A DNA stretch of 38,900 nucleotides from CAZEQK01 sp964514395. Its GTDB lineage: Bacteria > Bacillota > Bacilli > Tepidibacillales > Tepidibacillaceae. Positions 1 through 6,903 of the stretch are shown here, piece after piece. Positions within the stretch are counted from its first letter, which is position 1. Every line of letters begins with the position of its first letter. The notes beneath the pieces were generated by a model. The model did no database searches, was not told where the DNA came from, and worked only from the letters and a program-made list of their open reading frames with translations. The stretch covers positions 1 through 38,900 of the forward strand of contig CAZEQK010000031.1 in NCBI GenBank assembly GCA_964514395.1, written 5' to 3'. Position numbers and translations under genes: made by a program.

Positions 1-1170
1 AAGGAAGGAAATAGTAAAGTACAGCAAGCTGCCCATGAAGAAGCCAATAGATTAAAAGAAGAGTTAAAGAAACTAGAAAAAGGAAATAAAGAAGTAGAGA
101 AATTAATAGAAGAAAAAAATGCAGGAGATTGGGAGACATACAAAGCAAAAATATTAGAAGAAAAGATAAATGTAAGAATGAGACATAATCTATCGGTCAC
201 CCCGTATGACATATTTCAATATACAAAATTGTTAGCCATGGCCGAAGTAGCAAAGAAAAATGGTAGAAATGTCTTTGATGATGAGAAATGGGATCAAGAT
301 GCTATTCATGAGAAGACTACAGAGTTATTTGGAGAAGACATTACCGTAACAGAAAACAATGATATAATATTCAATGAAACTGGAGAAGTATGGCATTATG
401 TAGGGATGGATGTTAGAAGAAATTCTTCATCTAGTGTAGGTAGTGATGTATCATTCTATGCTAGCTTCGGCAGTGATAAAGCATATAAAGCTAACGAAAA
501 AGCTGCATCGAATTCATATATCAATTTCACCAATAAAGAAAAGTTTTCAGAAAAAGAGTTGCTACTATTAGCTCAATTGGATACAAAAGGAGTTAAAGAT
601 TTATTTAAACAAGTAAAAATAAACAACTTTGCAAATATGGAAATAAATGTTGGTTTATTCGCAGCAATGACCTGGGCAGATATATCAACAATTATAGCTG
701 AAGTAAATTTGATAGGTTGGAAAAATGCTTTTCAGAGATTCTTTAAGGTTGGAGAAAAGATTGAAGCAGATGTGTCAGCTGAAGCTGAATTAAATATTGA
801 AAATCAATTTTTAAACCAATTAGATAAAAAATTCCAATCTAATATGGAAAAAATTAATTCTGAGGGCGCGGGTAAGGTTCAGGCTCCTCAAAAGGTTATT
901 GGACATTATCCTGAATATGTTGAAATGTCAAGTAAGCTTGGGACGAAGCCTTTTTCGATACCTGACAACATCTGGAGTAAGATGACCCCCTCAGAACAAT
1001 GGGCAGCAAATCAAAAGTTTTTAGACCGCGCAATAGCAAAAGGATCAGAGTTTAATTTAGCAACTCCGATAGATAAGGTTCGACCAGGTAGTTTTCTACA
1101 AAAAGAAATTGAGTACTTGACGTCGCAAGGTTATAAACTGAGTAGCGATGGCACAAAACTGCTGAAGTAG
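1..1170 (+). CDS. Polymorphic-toxin-like protein, C-terminal part (cut by window edge)
   Basis: The frame is open from base 1, so this is the last 389 residues of a longer protein, and the internal ATG at 178 is not the real start. The first ~55 residues are Lys/Glu-rich and look like coiled coil. A middle region of unknown family follows, with a hydrophobic stretch near codons 218-240. From about codon 295 a compact C-terminal module begins (GHYPEYVEMSSKLG, then IPDNIWSKMTPSEQWAANQ and FLDRAI, ending in GYKLSSDGTKLL). I recall this motif pattern at the tips of CDI, Rhs and LXG toxins; the activity of the module is not readable here. Just before it lies a linker (AELNIENQFLNQLDKKF) that recurs in the orphan tail downstream. 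A small gene follows 13 bases later with a good ribosome site, the usual place for the immunity gene. The toxin role is inferred; the N-terminal delivery domain is outside the window. Confidence 0.6.
   Translation, partial: KEGNSKVQQAAHEEANRLKEELKKLEKGNKEVEKLIEEKNAGDWETYKAKILEEKINVRMRHNLSVTPYDIFQYTKLLAMAEVAKKNGRNVFDDEKWDQDAIHEKTTELFGEDITVTENNDIIFNETGEVWHYVGMDVRRNSSSSVGSDVSFYASFGSDKAYKANEKAASNSYINFTNKEKFSEKELLLLAQLDTKGVKDLFKQVKINNFANMEINVGLFAAMTWADISTIIAEVNLIGWKNAFQRFFKVGEKIEADVSAEAELNIENQFLNQLDKKFQSNMEKINSEGAGKVQAPQKVIGHYPEYVEMSSKLGTKPFSIPDNIWSKMTPSEQWAANQKFLDRAIAKGSEFNLATPIDKVRPGSFLQKEIEYLTSQGYKLSSDGTKLLK
778..855 (+). repeat. Linker repeat, copy 1 (toxin module boundary)
   Basis: This stretch encodes AEAELNIENQFLNQLDKKFQ and the following residues. 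It matches 2140-2217, which encodes AENEINIENQFLDRIDKKFK, at both DNA and protein level. It sits directly before the variable C-terminal toxin module here and before the orphan module there. It is therefore a natural homologous-recombination site for swapping toxin tips. Confidence 0.8.
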
Positions 1171-1183
1171 GGAGGATATTACC

Positions 1184-1591
1184 ATGAATGTTGAGGATAT
1201 GATTAAAAATGCATTAAATCTATTAATAAATGACGGCACTTTTTATATTGACCGAATAGATTATGATGAGAAGAACTTTGGTAATATTTATGTTGTACTT
1301 CGCTCAAATAATCAAGTTGATATCCGCTTCATTAGAGACAGGGGAGTTTTTTGGTGCGAACTAGGCCAAGCCGGAGAATGGTATTTTATTGAGGATGTAT
1401 TTACTTTCATTGGTGCTACTGTTGTGAACAAGAGCAACGATTTAATAGATTTCATAGCAGAAATGGCAACTTTGATAAAAAGGAATATGCCTCAAATTTT
1501 CCAAGCGTTTAATACAAAGAATTCAAAAGATACGCAAATCAAGATTAAGGCATTAGCAACAAAAAGGGCAATGGGGATGTTCAAACAATAA
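1184..1591 (+). CDS. Probable immunity protein of the toxin at 1-1170
   Basis: A 135-aa soluble acidic/mixed protein with no signal peptide or membrane segment. The start ATG has the ribosome site GGGAGG eight bases upstream, and only 13 bases separate it from the toxin stop, so the two should be co-transcribed. I do not recognise a named family. A core IRFIRDRGVFWCEL is visible, and a similar core (IRFNYDRGRFGC) survives in the decayed gene at 3258-3604, so the two appear to be distant relatives. The immunity role is inferred from position, size and this kinship. It would be expected to bind the C-terminal module of the toxin and block it in the producing cell. Confidence 0.55.
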   Translation: MNVEDMIKNALNLLINDGTFYIDRIDYDEKNFGNIYVVLRSNNQVDIRFIRDRGVFWCELGQAGEWYFIEDVFTFIGATVVNKSNDLIDFIAEMATLIKRNMPQIFQAFNTKNSKDTQIKIKALATKRAMGMFKQ

Positions 1592-2139
1592 TTTGTAAAC
1601 CATAGGGGTCAGCAATGACTCCTATTAAACCCTTGATAAATGCGGTGTTCAGCAAAGTGTGATCCCGCTTGCAACCTCATTGCTTCAAATCCGACCCCGT
1701 TATTTATTGCCTCTCAGCCCGCATTGCGGGCTGATGTGAGGCGTGCCGGGGAAGCTCTGCGACCCCGGCACTTTAACCTGCACAGTTTTCGACCCCATGG
1801 TTCACTGCAGTTTTACTCCGATTTGAGAGGATAAGTACAGCATAAATTATGCTGCCGGATGCTTCGCAAAAAGCCGCCAAATCCGTTTTCAATTTCGCAA
1901 AAGGGGCAATTACCTTATAGCGGTAACTAAAACGCGACACAGCGGCACACAGTGGCTCACGTTGCCAGACAACAATATTAGCAAACTTGCCATTGGCATT
2001 AAACATTTGTGTGCCGGATAACGAGGGCATATATGAAACGCACAGCTTCTGTAGACTGCCGGTAACGAACATATAAATCGGCTTGTACCCCATGGCTCAT
2101 GGTGAACCATGGATTTACAGGAAATCTGTTCCGTGGGAA
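1592..2139. other. Foreign G+C-richer block with inverted repeats, no recognised gene
   Basis: From about 1640 to 2112 base composition rises visibly to near 50% G+C, against about one third around it. The block carries a hairpin TCAGCCCGCA/TGCGGGCTGA (about 1717-1737), a second GTGCCGGGG/CCCCGGCAC stem (about 1743-1771), three spaced GACCCC words (1693, 1761, 1791), and an 11-bp inverted repeat CCATGGTTCAC (1795-1805) / GTGAACCATGG (2102-2112) around a 296-bp core. Short open frames occur on both strands (for example minus 1773-2093), but none has a convincing ribosome site or a recognised product. It separates the first toxin/immunity pair from the orphan module and is probably an inserted or hitch-hiking element of unknown type. 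Confidence 0.5.
1795..2112. repeat. 11-bp perfect inverted repeats bounding a ~296-bp core
   Basis: CCATGGTTCAC at 1795-1805 is the exact reverse complement of GTGAACCATGG at 2102-2112. No obvious target-site duplication flanks the pair. The spacing and size would suit a small non-autonomous element, but the arms may also be coincidental, because they contain the palindromic word CCATGG. Confidence 0.4.
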
Positions 2140-2217
2140 GCTGAAAATGAAATAAATATTGAAAATCAATTTTTAGACCGAATCGATAAAAAATTCAAAT
2201 TTGATATGGAAAAAATG
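2140..2217 (+). repeat. Linker repeat, copy 2 (start of orphan toxin module)
   Basis: Second copy of the linker at 778-855, encoding AENEINIENQFLDRIDKKFK and following residues. It marks where the orphan C-terminal module begins. Everything in frame upstream of it (2083-2139) belongs to the foreign block. Confidence 0.8.
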
Positions 2218-2538
2218 TATATTGAGGAAACCGAAACTACCAAACTCTACCGTGTAATGAGTCTCGATGAATTTAATAGTTTAATGAAGAATGGTAAATT
2301 TATTCTATATGACAGAGCAATGGATACAAAATGGTTTGCAACAAATGCTGAAGATGCAGCTAAATGGGCTAAGTCATTCTACAAAGATGGTAATTACAAG
2401 ATGGTAGAAGTGACAGTACCTACAAGTTCTCTTGATGATATGTATTTTGCTGAGAAACTTGATAATATCGGACCGGCATATAATGCTGAGCGTGATTTAA
2501 TTAATAGAGTTATGATTGGGATAAAGGAGAAAAAATAA
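2140..2538 (+). pseudogene. Orphan toxin C-terminal module, ADP-ribosyltransferase-like
   Basis: The open frame runs from 2083 to 2538 (TTG first), but homology to the toxin upstream begins only at the linker at 2140. There is no ribosome site before it, so it looks like a displaced toxin tip without its delivery domain, probably silent until recombined. After the linker come LYRVMSLDEFNSLMKNG, KWFATNAEDAAKWAKSFY, a beta-strand YKMVEVTVP and AERDLINRV. The YRVMS start, the aromatic/Ser-Thr middle and the late Glu fit an ART-type (ADP-ribosyltransferase-like) fold. That is a fold-level guess from pattern, and no catalytic triad is proven. Its stop overlaps the start of the next gene by one base, the usual coupling of toxin and immunity genes. 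It is classed as a pseudogene because it lacks a proper start. Confidence 0.55.
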
Positions 2539-2813
2539 TGAGTAAATCAAGAGCTAAGATAATATGGATAGATAAAGAATTAGGGGGACGAACACCACCA
2601 CCAGTAGGAACGAGATACGCACCAATAATAATATTCCCAAATATGGAAGGAACATGGAGCGCTGACTTTATTTGTTCAGTTGTAAATAATCAAGAAATGG
2701 AAGTTGAAATTGGTTTTCTGAGCAAGGACGCACCTAATGATTTACTGAAACAAGGTAATAAATTTGAACTTTTTGAAGGTAGAAGGAAGGTTGCTAAAGG
2801 AATTGTACTATAA
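2538..2813 (+). CDS. Small beta-rich protein, probable immunity to the orphan module
   Basis: A 91-aa protein whose ATG overlaps the preceding TAA (TAATG), with AAAGGAG eight bases upstream. The sequence reads like a small beta-barrel: RAKIIWIDKELGGRTPPPVG, then IIFP, EVEIGFLSKDAP, and FELFEGRRKVAKGIVL at the end. The last part (KFELFEG..VAKG.V) resembles the EF-Tu domain II/III barrel type of strand, and I recall similar stand-alone small proteins in bacilli. There is no signal peptide. Tight coupling to an ART-like toxin tip makes immunity the most likely role, but this is inferred. The frame is intact, unlike the cassette that follows. Confidence 0.5.
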   Translation: MSKSRAKIIWIDKELGGRTPPPVGTRYAPIIIFPNMEGTWSADFICSVVNNQEMEVEIGFLSKDAPNDLLKQGNKFELFEGRRKVAKGIVL

Positions 2814-2940
2814 TAAAAGTTTTTGTGTGTTAAGATAATTAAGTTATTTAGGGCAGAGTAATCTTATCAAAAAGGATAGGATATCTGTCTTTTTCTTTTT
2901 TTATCTTCACTAAAAAATGGCGTAGTTTATTTTAATATGA
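2814..2940. other. Gap between immunity gene and decayed cassette; weak hairpin
   Basis: Noncoding and AT-rich. An imperfect A/T stem near 2869-2903 is followed by a T-rich run and may end transcription of the second toxin/immunity pair. Nothing else is recognisable. Confidence 0.3.
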
Positions 2941-3261
2941 GAAGTAGGAATCAAGGTGCTATTCAAAACAAGTAACAGAATATTTAGGATTAGATATTAC
3001 TCTTAAAGAAAACAACGATATAGCATTCATTTGAAAAATGGAAAGAAATTCTGGTTAAATATAAATTATCGAACAAAAAAATGTTTGATTTTTTAATAAA
3101 CCAGATTCATATGATGCATTTTCCATTGGAAAATCATTTAAATTTCTCCGAGATCCCTGAATAAGATCCCTGAATATAAAGACACATTTCTAGAAGATAA
3201 ATAGAAATATTTGGAAGAAACATATAAATTCAATTCATTAAAGGAAGAAGGGAGATATTGA
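2941..3261 (+). pseudogene. Decayed third toxin copy
   Basis: Around 2948-3031 the DNA matches the toxin gene at about 300-375. The reading TEYLGLDITLKENNDIAF parallels TELFGEDITVTENNDIIF, then hits TGA. Further fragments follow in shifted frames: SYDAFSIGKSFKFLRDP then stop, and KIPEYKDTFLEDK then an in-frame TAG, then KYLEETYKFNSLKEEGRY ending in TGA at 3259-3261. The middle of the original gene is missing, so this is a deleted, frameshifted remnant. The last fragment probably is the end of a third, different toxin tip. Its stop overlaps the start of the decayed gene that follows. Confidence 0.65.
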
Positions 3262-3604
3262 ATTATAAAATAAGAATGCTGAAGAAATAGAAACAATTAT
3301 TATTGAAGGTTTAAAAAAATATTTCTTAGATAAAGTAGATGATTTTTATATATATAATAGTACAGATGAACCGTATACAATGACTAGTATTGAATTTAAA
3401 ATGTATAATTTTTTTCACATAAGATTTAATTATGATAGAGGACGTTTTGGATGTTCAATCATAAATGGAAAATAAGCTATAACTTTATAAAATAGCCAAA
3501 AATGGTTTGATAATGTGATTTAGAAAATATTTTTTCAAGAATTAAAAGACCAAATAGAATTAAGAATTCCAGATAAATTTTTAGAGTACCATGGATGGAA
3601 ATAA
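3258..3604 (+). pseudogene. Decayed third immunity gene
   Basis: A ribosome-site-like AAGAAGGGAG precedes TTG at 3258 (probably once ATG). One lost A after a few codons shifts the frame. From 3269 the reading is NKNAEEIETIIIEGLKKYF and onward to MYNFFHIRFNYDRGRFGCSI, then three in-frame stops, and the remaining WFDNVI, ELKDQIELRIPDKF and LEYHGWK end at TAA 3602-3604. The core HIRFNYDRGRFGC resembles IRFIRDRGVFWC in the intact immunity protein at 1184-1591. This supports its being a former immunity gene of the same broad family. Confidence 0.65.
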
Positions 3605-3639
3605 TTACAATTGTTAATGATTCGTAATATAAGTTAAAG

Positions 3640-3683
3640 AACAAGGGATATTTTATACCCCTTATTTTCCCCCCCCCTTTTTT
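3640..3683 (+). terminator. Possible terminator with a C9-T6 tract
   Basis: AAGGGATAT and ATACCCCTT form a stem with one mismatch, followed by TATTTTC, a run of nine C (3669-3677) and six T. It may end read-through from the toxin island. The C9 run is itself unusual in such AT-rich DNA. Confidence 0.35.
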
Positions 3684-3769
3684 ACTTTTCCCCTACTTTT
3701 GGTTCTATCCTTTCTTTCACTTTCGTATTATACTGTTTCTAGTATATTTGAAAGGTTAGGTTACACTCG

Positions 3770-5008
3770 ATGCAATACAGCATGGAAACAATCCAGAAAA
3801 ACAAACGAAATAGTATTATAAACGGTGCTCACTCCATCATCGCGAATAGCTATAATGGATTCTTGGCTTTATACGCCATTAATATTCTTCATGCGAATCA
3901 TCAGCAGGTTGGTCTGTTGAATTCTTTACCTGCTATCATTAGTCTGATCACAACCATCGTTGGAGGCTATTGGTTTAGTCGCTTGAAGGTGAAAAAAAGG
4001 TTTTGTGGTATCTCGATTATGTCAGCCAGATTTTTTCTATTATTTATCGCACTAGTACCATTTTTACCAGCTTACCAGGCGTGGATATTGGTCATTCTTA
4101 TCGGATTAATGAACGTACCAGGTAGCTTGACTAACCTATCATGGCAATCTCTAATTGGGGATTTAATCCCAGAAAAGGATAGGGGACAGTTTTTCAGTAC
4201 AAGAAATCGGATTTTAACCTTTGTAGGAATGATTGCTACTGCAATTATTGGGGTCATCATGAATTTTTTTGATAAAAACAATCCAATTCCTTTTCAGGCA
4301 CTTTTTATCATTGCATTTATTTTTGGTGTACTTGAGGCTTATTATTTATTTAAGCATGAGGAAATTCAAACAACATCTGAAGAAAAATCCGCGACGACGA
4401 AGCTTCTTAGTAGTCTAAAGGAGATATTGAAACAAAAGCCATTTTTGTTCTTTTTGATAAGCTCGATGCTGTTTAATTTTGGCTGGCAGATGGCATGGCC
4501 TTTGTTTAGTATCTATCAAATACAATATGCAGGTGCAACGGCTATTTGGTTAAGTATGTTTGCCGTGTCAAACCAGCTATCACAAATCCTAACCTATAAA
4601 TGGTGGGGAAGCATGTCAGATAAATTTGGTAATGGTATCATGCTAGTCGCTGCAACGATAGGAATGGCTTCTGCACCAGTGCTAACGGTACTCTCAAATA
4701 ATCTTATTTATCTTACTGTGGTCAATCTATTTACGGGAATCTTTTTAGCAGGCACAAACCTATTATTGTTTAATCAATTATTATCGGTTGCTACGGAAAA
4801 CAGATCGCCATATATTACGTTATATACGATTTCCATCGGCTTTATTGGCTTCCTTGCTCCTCAATTTGGTGTCTTTTTATTGGGTCATCTAGGCATGAGC
4901 TGGACGATGGGAATCTCCTCCATGCTTCGGATATCTGGAAGTCTTGCGTTTTTCATCGTTTTTGTCATATTGCTTGGAAATAGAAAATTTTTTGTAAGAA
5001 AAAGCTAG
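3770..5008 (+). CDS. MFS transporter
   Basis: A 412-aa integral membrane protein with about 12 hydrophobic segments and the two-halved layout of the major facilitator superfamily. A charged loop near residues 195-215 (EEIQTTSEEKSATTK) separates the halves. The loop after the second segment has FSRLKVKKRF, the position of the MFS motif A basic cluster, and IPEKDRGQFFSTRN appears in the loop of the first half. The substrate cannot be read. ATG 3770 is 10 bases after AAAGGTTAGG; the ATG at 3782 is an alternative. It stands alone between the toxin remnants and kamA and ends in a hairpin terminator. A C9 run lies about 95 bases upstream. Confidence 0.75.
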   Translation: MQYSMETIQKNKRNSIINGAHSIIANSYNGFLALYAINILHANHQQVGLLNSLPAIISLITTIVGGYWFSRLKVKKRFCGISIMSARFFLLFIALVPFLPAYQAWILVILIGLMNVPGSLTNLSWQSLIGDLIPEKDRGQFFSTRNRILTFVGMIATAIIGVIMNFFDKNNPIPFQALFIIAFIFGVLEAYYLFKHEEIQTTSEEKSATTKLLSSLKEILKQKPFLFFLISSMLFNFGWQMAWPLFSIYQIQYAGATAIWLSMFAVSNQLSQILTYKWWGSMSDKFGNGIMLVAATIGMASAPVLTVLSNNLIYLTVVNLFTGIFLAGTNLLLFNQLLSVATENRSPYITLYTISIGFIGFLAPQFGVFLLGHLGMSWTMGISSMLRISGSLAFFIVFVILLGNRKFFVRKS

Positions 5009-5048
5009 CTATATAACTAGCGATGAAAAGCCTGATAAAGGTGTGATA

Positions 5049-5070
5049 CCCCAAGTTAAATGACCTGGGG
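5049..5070 (+). terminator. Terminator after the MFS gene
   Basis: CCCCAAGT and ACCTGGGG form a stem with one mismatch, followed by CTTATTTAT. It lies between convergent genes. The T-rich tail is on the plus side, so it serves mainly the MFS gene. Confidence 0.6.
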
Positions 5071-5096
5071 CTTATTTATGCCTCTTATTAGCTATG

Positions 5097-6410
5097 TTAT
5101 AGCTGCTTGACTTTCACCTTTTCTTCTATAGTCTCTACTGTTTCTTCATGAAAATGACTTCTTCTATTTAAGCGATTTAGATTCTGAGGCTGTAGGGTTT
5201 TAATTTTATTGCTCATGATCGCAGCAATGCCATCCTGTGAAGCTTTCTTACTTTGACAATACTCACAGGTTGCAGGGTCATGGGGGGTGTAGCTTTCTGG
5301 CTCAGGATAGGATGTAATGACACCTTCATAGTTTCGAAGGATGATTTTATCCGCACTTTGAGATACCACATAATTTGGCATCACAGGTATTTTACCACCA
5401 CCACCTGGGGCGTCAATCACAAAGGTTGGAACTGCATAGCCAGAGGTGTGACCTCGTAGAGCCTCAATTATCTCAATTCCTTTATCAACAGGGGTTCTAA
5501 AGTGAGCAATTCCTTCAGATAGGTCACATTGATAGATATAGTATGGACGAACCCTTACCTTAACAAGCTCATGCATCAGCTTTTTCATCGTGTTGCTACA
5601 ATCATTGATACCAGCAAGAAGCACGGTTTGATTTCCAAGTGGTACGCCTGCATCTGCAAGTTTTGCTAAGGCAAGCTTTGCTTCTGGTGTGATCTCACTT
5701 GGGTGATTGAAATGAGTATTGACCCATATCGGATGATATTTTTTCATCATGTTGACTAAATCATCAGTGATACGTTGCGGAATCACAACAGGTACACGGG
5801 TACCAATTCTAATGATTTCTACATGGTCGATGGCACGAAGATTTTTAAAAATATATTCTAGGGTACGATCGTTAATTAGTAAACCATCCCCGCCAGAAAT
5901 TAAGACATCTCGAATCTCTGGATGTTGTTTAATATAATTGATTGCTTCATCCATCTGTGATTTTGGAACAGCCATTCCCGCTTGACCAGAAAACCTTCTA
6001 CGTGTACAGTGTCTGCAATACATCGCACACTGATTCGTGACTAAAAAGAGCACTCGATCAGGATATCGATGGGTCAGACCTGGTACTGGGGAATCCGTAT
6101 CCTCTGCTAAGGGGTCTTCTAAATCGTAAACGGATCTGGTTGCCTCATTCGAAATAGGGACAGCCTGCATGCGAATTGGTTCCATTGGATCATCTGGGTC
6201 CATTAAGGAAGCATAATAAGGGGTAATATTTAAAGGGATTCCGCCATCACTTAGCTTTTTAATTCCTTCTTCCTCTGTCTCTGTTAAATGAATGACCTTT
6301 TTTAATTCATCCACTGTTTTGATGGTGTTGGTTACCTGCCAAAGCCAATCATTCCATTTCTCCTCAGGTATGTCCTTCCATAGCTCTATTTCCTGCCAAT
6401 AAGGCTTCAT
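5097..6410 (-). CDS. kamA: L-lysine 2,3-aminomutase
   Basis: Radical-SAM, PLP-dependent enzyme that converts L-lysine to L-beta-lysine, 437 aa. Visible are the radical-SAM cysteines CAMYCRHC (about residues 128-135), the PLP lysine in DAPGGGGK (about 340), and the C-terminal zinc-type pair CEYC (about 382-385). Both aspartates that bind the lysine side-chain amine in characterised KamA are present, in YQCDLSEG (about 296) and VIDAPGGGG (about 333). This argues for lysine and against the glutamate 2,3-aminomutase relatives. The longer frame starts at a TTG at 6416, but AGGAGGAG lies seven bases before the ATG at 6410, so I choose 6410. No other lysine-fermentation genes are nearby, so the product may serve osmoprotection or a pathway encoded elsewhere. 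The upstream promoter looks sigma-54 dependent. Confidence 0.93.
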   Translation of the reverse strand: MKPYWQEIELWKDIPEEKWNDWLWQVTNTIKTVDELKKVIHLTETEEEGIKKLSDGGIPLNITPYYASLMDPDDPMEPIRMQAVPISNEATRSVYDLEDPLAEDTDSPVPGLTHRYPDRVLFLVTNQCAMYCRHCTRRRFSGQAGMAVPKSQMDEAINYIKQHPEIRDVLISGGDGLLINDRTLEYIFKNLRAIDHVEIIRIGTRVPVVIPQRITDDLVNMMKKYHPIWVNTHFNHPSEITPEAKLALAKLADAGVPLGNQTVLLAGINDCSNTMKKLMHELVKVRVRPYYIYQCDLSEGIAHFRTPVDKGIEIIEALRGHTSGYAVPTFVIDAPGGGGKIPVMPNYVVSQSADKIILRNYEGVITSYPEPESYTPHDPATCEYCQSKKASQDGIAAIMSNKIKTLQPQNLNRLNRRSHFHEETVETIEEKVKVKQL

Positions 6411-6450
6411 AAACAATCTCCTCCTTCAATTTCGTAGGTAGTACTAATAT

Positions 6451-6469
6451 AAAGCAATTTTCATGCCAA
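6451..6469 (-). promoter_or_regulatory. Sigma-54 (SigL) type promoter of kamA
   Basis: On the minus strand the sequence reads TTGGCATGAAAATTGCTTT. It has GG and GC separated by exactly 10 bases and matches TGGCAC-N5-TTGCW except for one T. The predicted start lies about 30 bases before the kamA ATG. I recall KamR, a sigma-54 activator, controlling lysine aminomutase genes in the Bacillus cereus group, which fits. Confidence 0.65.
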
Positions 6470-6485
6470 TTATTCACATATATAT

Positions 6486-6496
6486 CGTTAATAACG
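6486..6496 (-). promoter_or_regulatory. Candidate activator site upstream of the kamA promoter
   Basis: CGTTA-A-TAACG is an 11-bp palindrome about 20 bases upstream of the -24 element. This is closer than most enhancer-binding-protein sites, so it is offered only as a candidate. Confidence 0.3.
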
Positions 6497-6660
6497 TACT
6501 AATAGGTAAATATTATCTTCTTATTAACTAATCCTACAAAAGAAAACGAGGGTTGAAATGCCGAAAATTTGTCACTTATAAAGAGTCGCCAATATATTGT
6601 CGAGATATTGCCGAATATTGAGCACAAATGATAAGGAAAAACCAGTCCATTACCTTAATG

Positions 6661-6766
6661 TATTTGTAGTTTGCAAAAGTAGTGATCTTTTGGGAGTCGC
6701 CTTCCTTCATTGTTTTTTATTCAAAGGAAGGCAAAGACCAACGAAGCGCGTTGCAAATTACAAATC
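6661..6766. repeat. Long imperfect inverted repeat (possible MITE or structured RNA)
   Basis: Outer arms ATTTGTAGTTTGCAA (from 6661) and TTGCAAATTACAAAT (about 6751-6765) pair at 14 of 15 positions. Inner arms GCCTTCCTT (6699-6707) and AAGGAAGGC (6724-6732) pair perfectly. The arms between them are partly complementary. The whole could fold into one hairpin of about 105 nt. No T-run follows, so it is not a simple terminator. Confidence 0.5.
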
Positions 6767-6820
6767 CTACCCATCACCTTCTATCATAAAAGGGGTTCTC
6801 AGCATCTTAAAACAAATCCC

Positions 6821-6849
6821 TTGTATACGAACATGTATTCGATTATACT
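6821..6849 (+). promoter_or_regulatory. SigA promoter of yhaO with an internal LexA-like box
   Basis: TTGTAT (6821-6826), 17-base spacer, TATACT (6844-6849). The spacer holds CGAACATGTATTCG (6828-6841), which differs by one base from the Gram-positive LexA consensus CGAAC-N4-GTTCG. A repressor bound there would block the polymerase. The start codon follows about 55 bases downstream. Confidence 0.65.
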
Positions 6850-6903
6850 TAATACAAAGTACCTTTTATTAGGTAAATAGTTAGAAGAGAGAAGGAGAAT
6901 AAG

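Larger units (their letters stand above)
6417..6903. other. Divergent kamA / yhaO intergenic region
   Basis: A 487-base gap. It holds the kamA promoter (left), a long imperfect inverted repeat (6661-6766) and the yhaO promoter with a LexA-like box (right). The open frame 6597-6872 runs through the inverted repeat without a ribosome site and is not accepted as a gene. Confidence 0.7.

Noticed and set aside
1640..1834. Plus-strand open frame of 64 codons
   Set aside because: No ribosome site, runs through two GC hairpins, low-complexity translation; part of the foreign block.
1773..2110. Two overlapping minus-strand frames (106 and 66 codons)
   Set aside because: No ribosome site, no recognised domain, and mutual overlap. 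Kept only as a possible remnant within the foreign block.
6597..6872. Plus-strand frame of 91 codons before yhaO
   Set aside because: It lies across the long inverted repeat and the yhaO promoter region and has no ribosome site; composition is noncoding-like.
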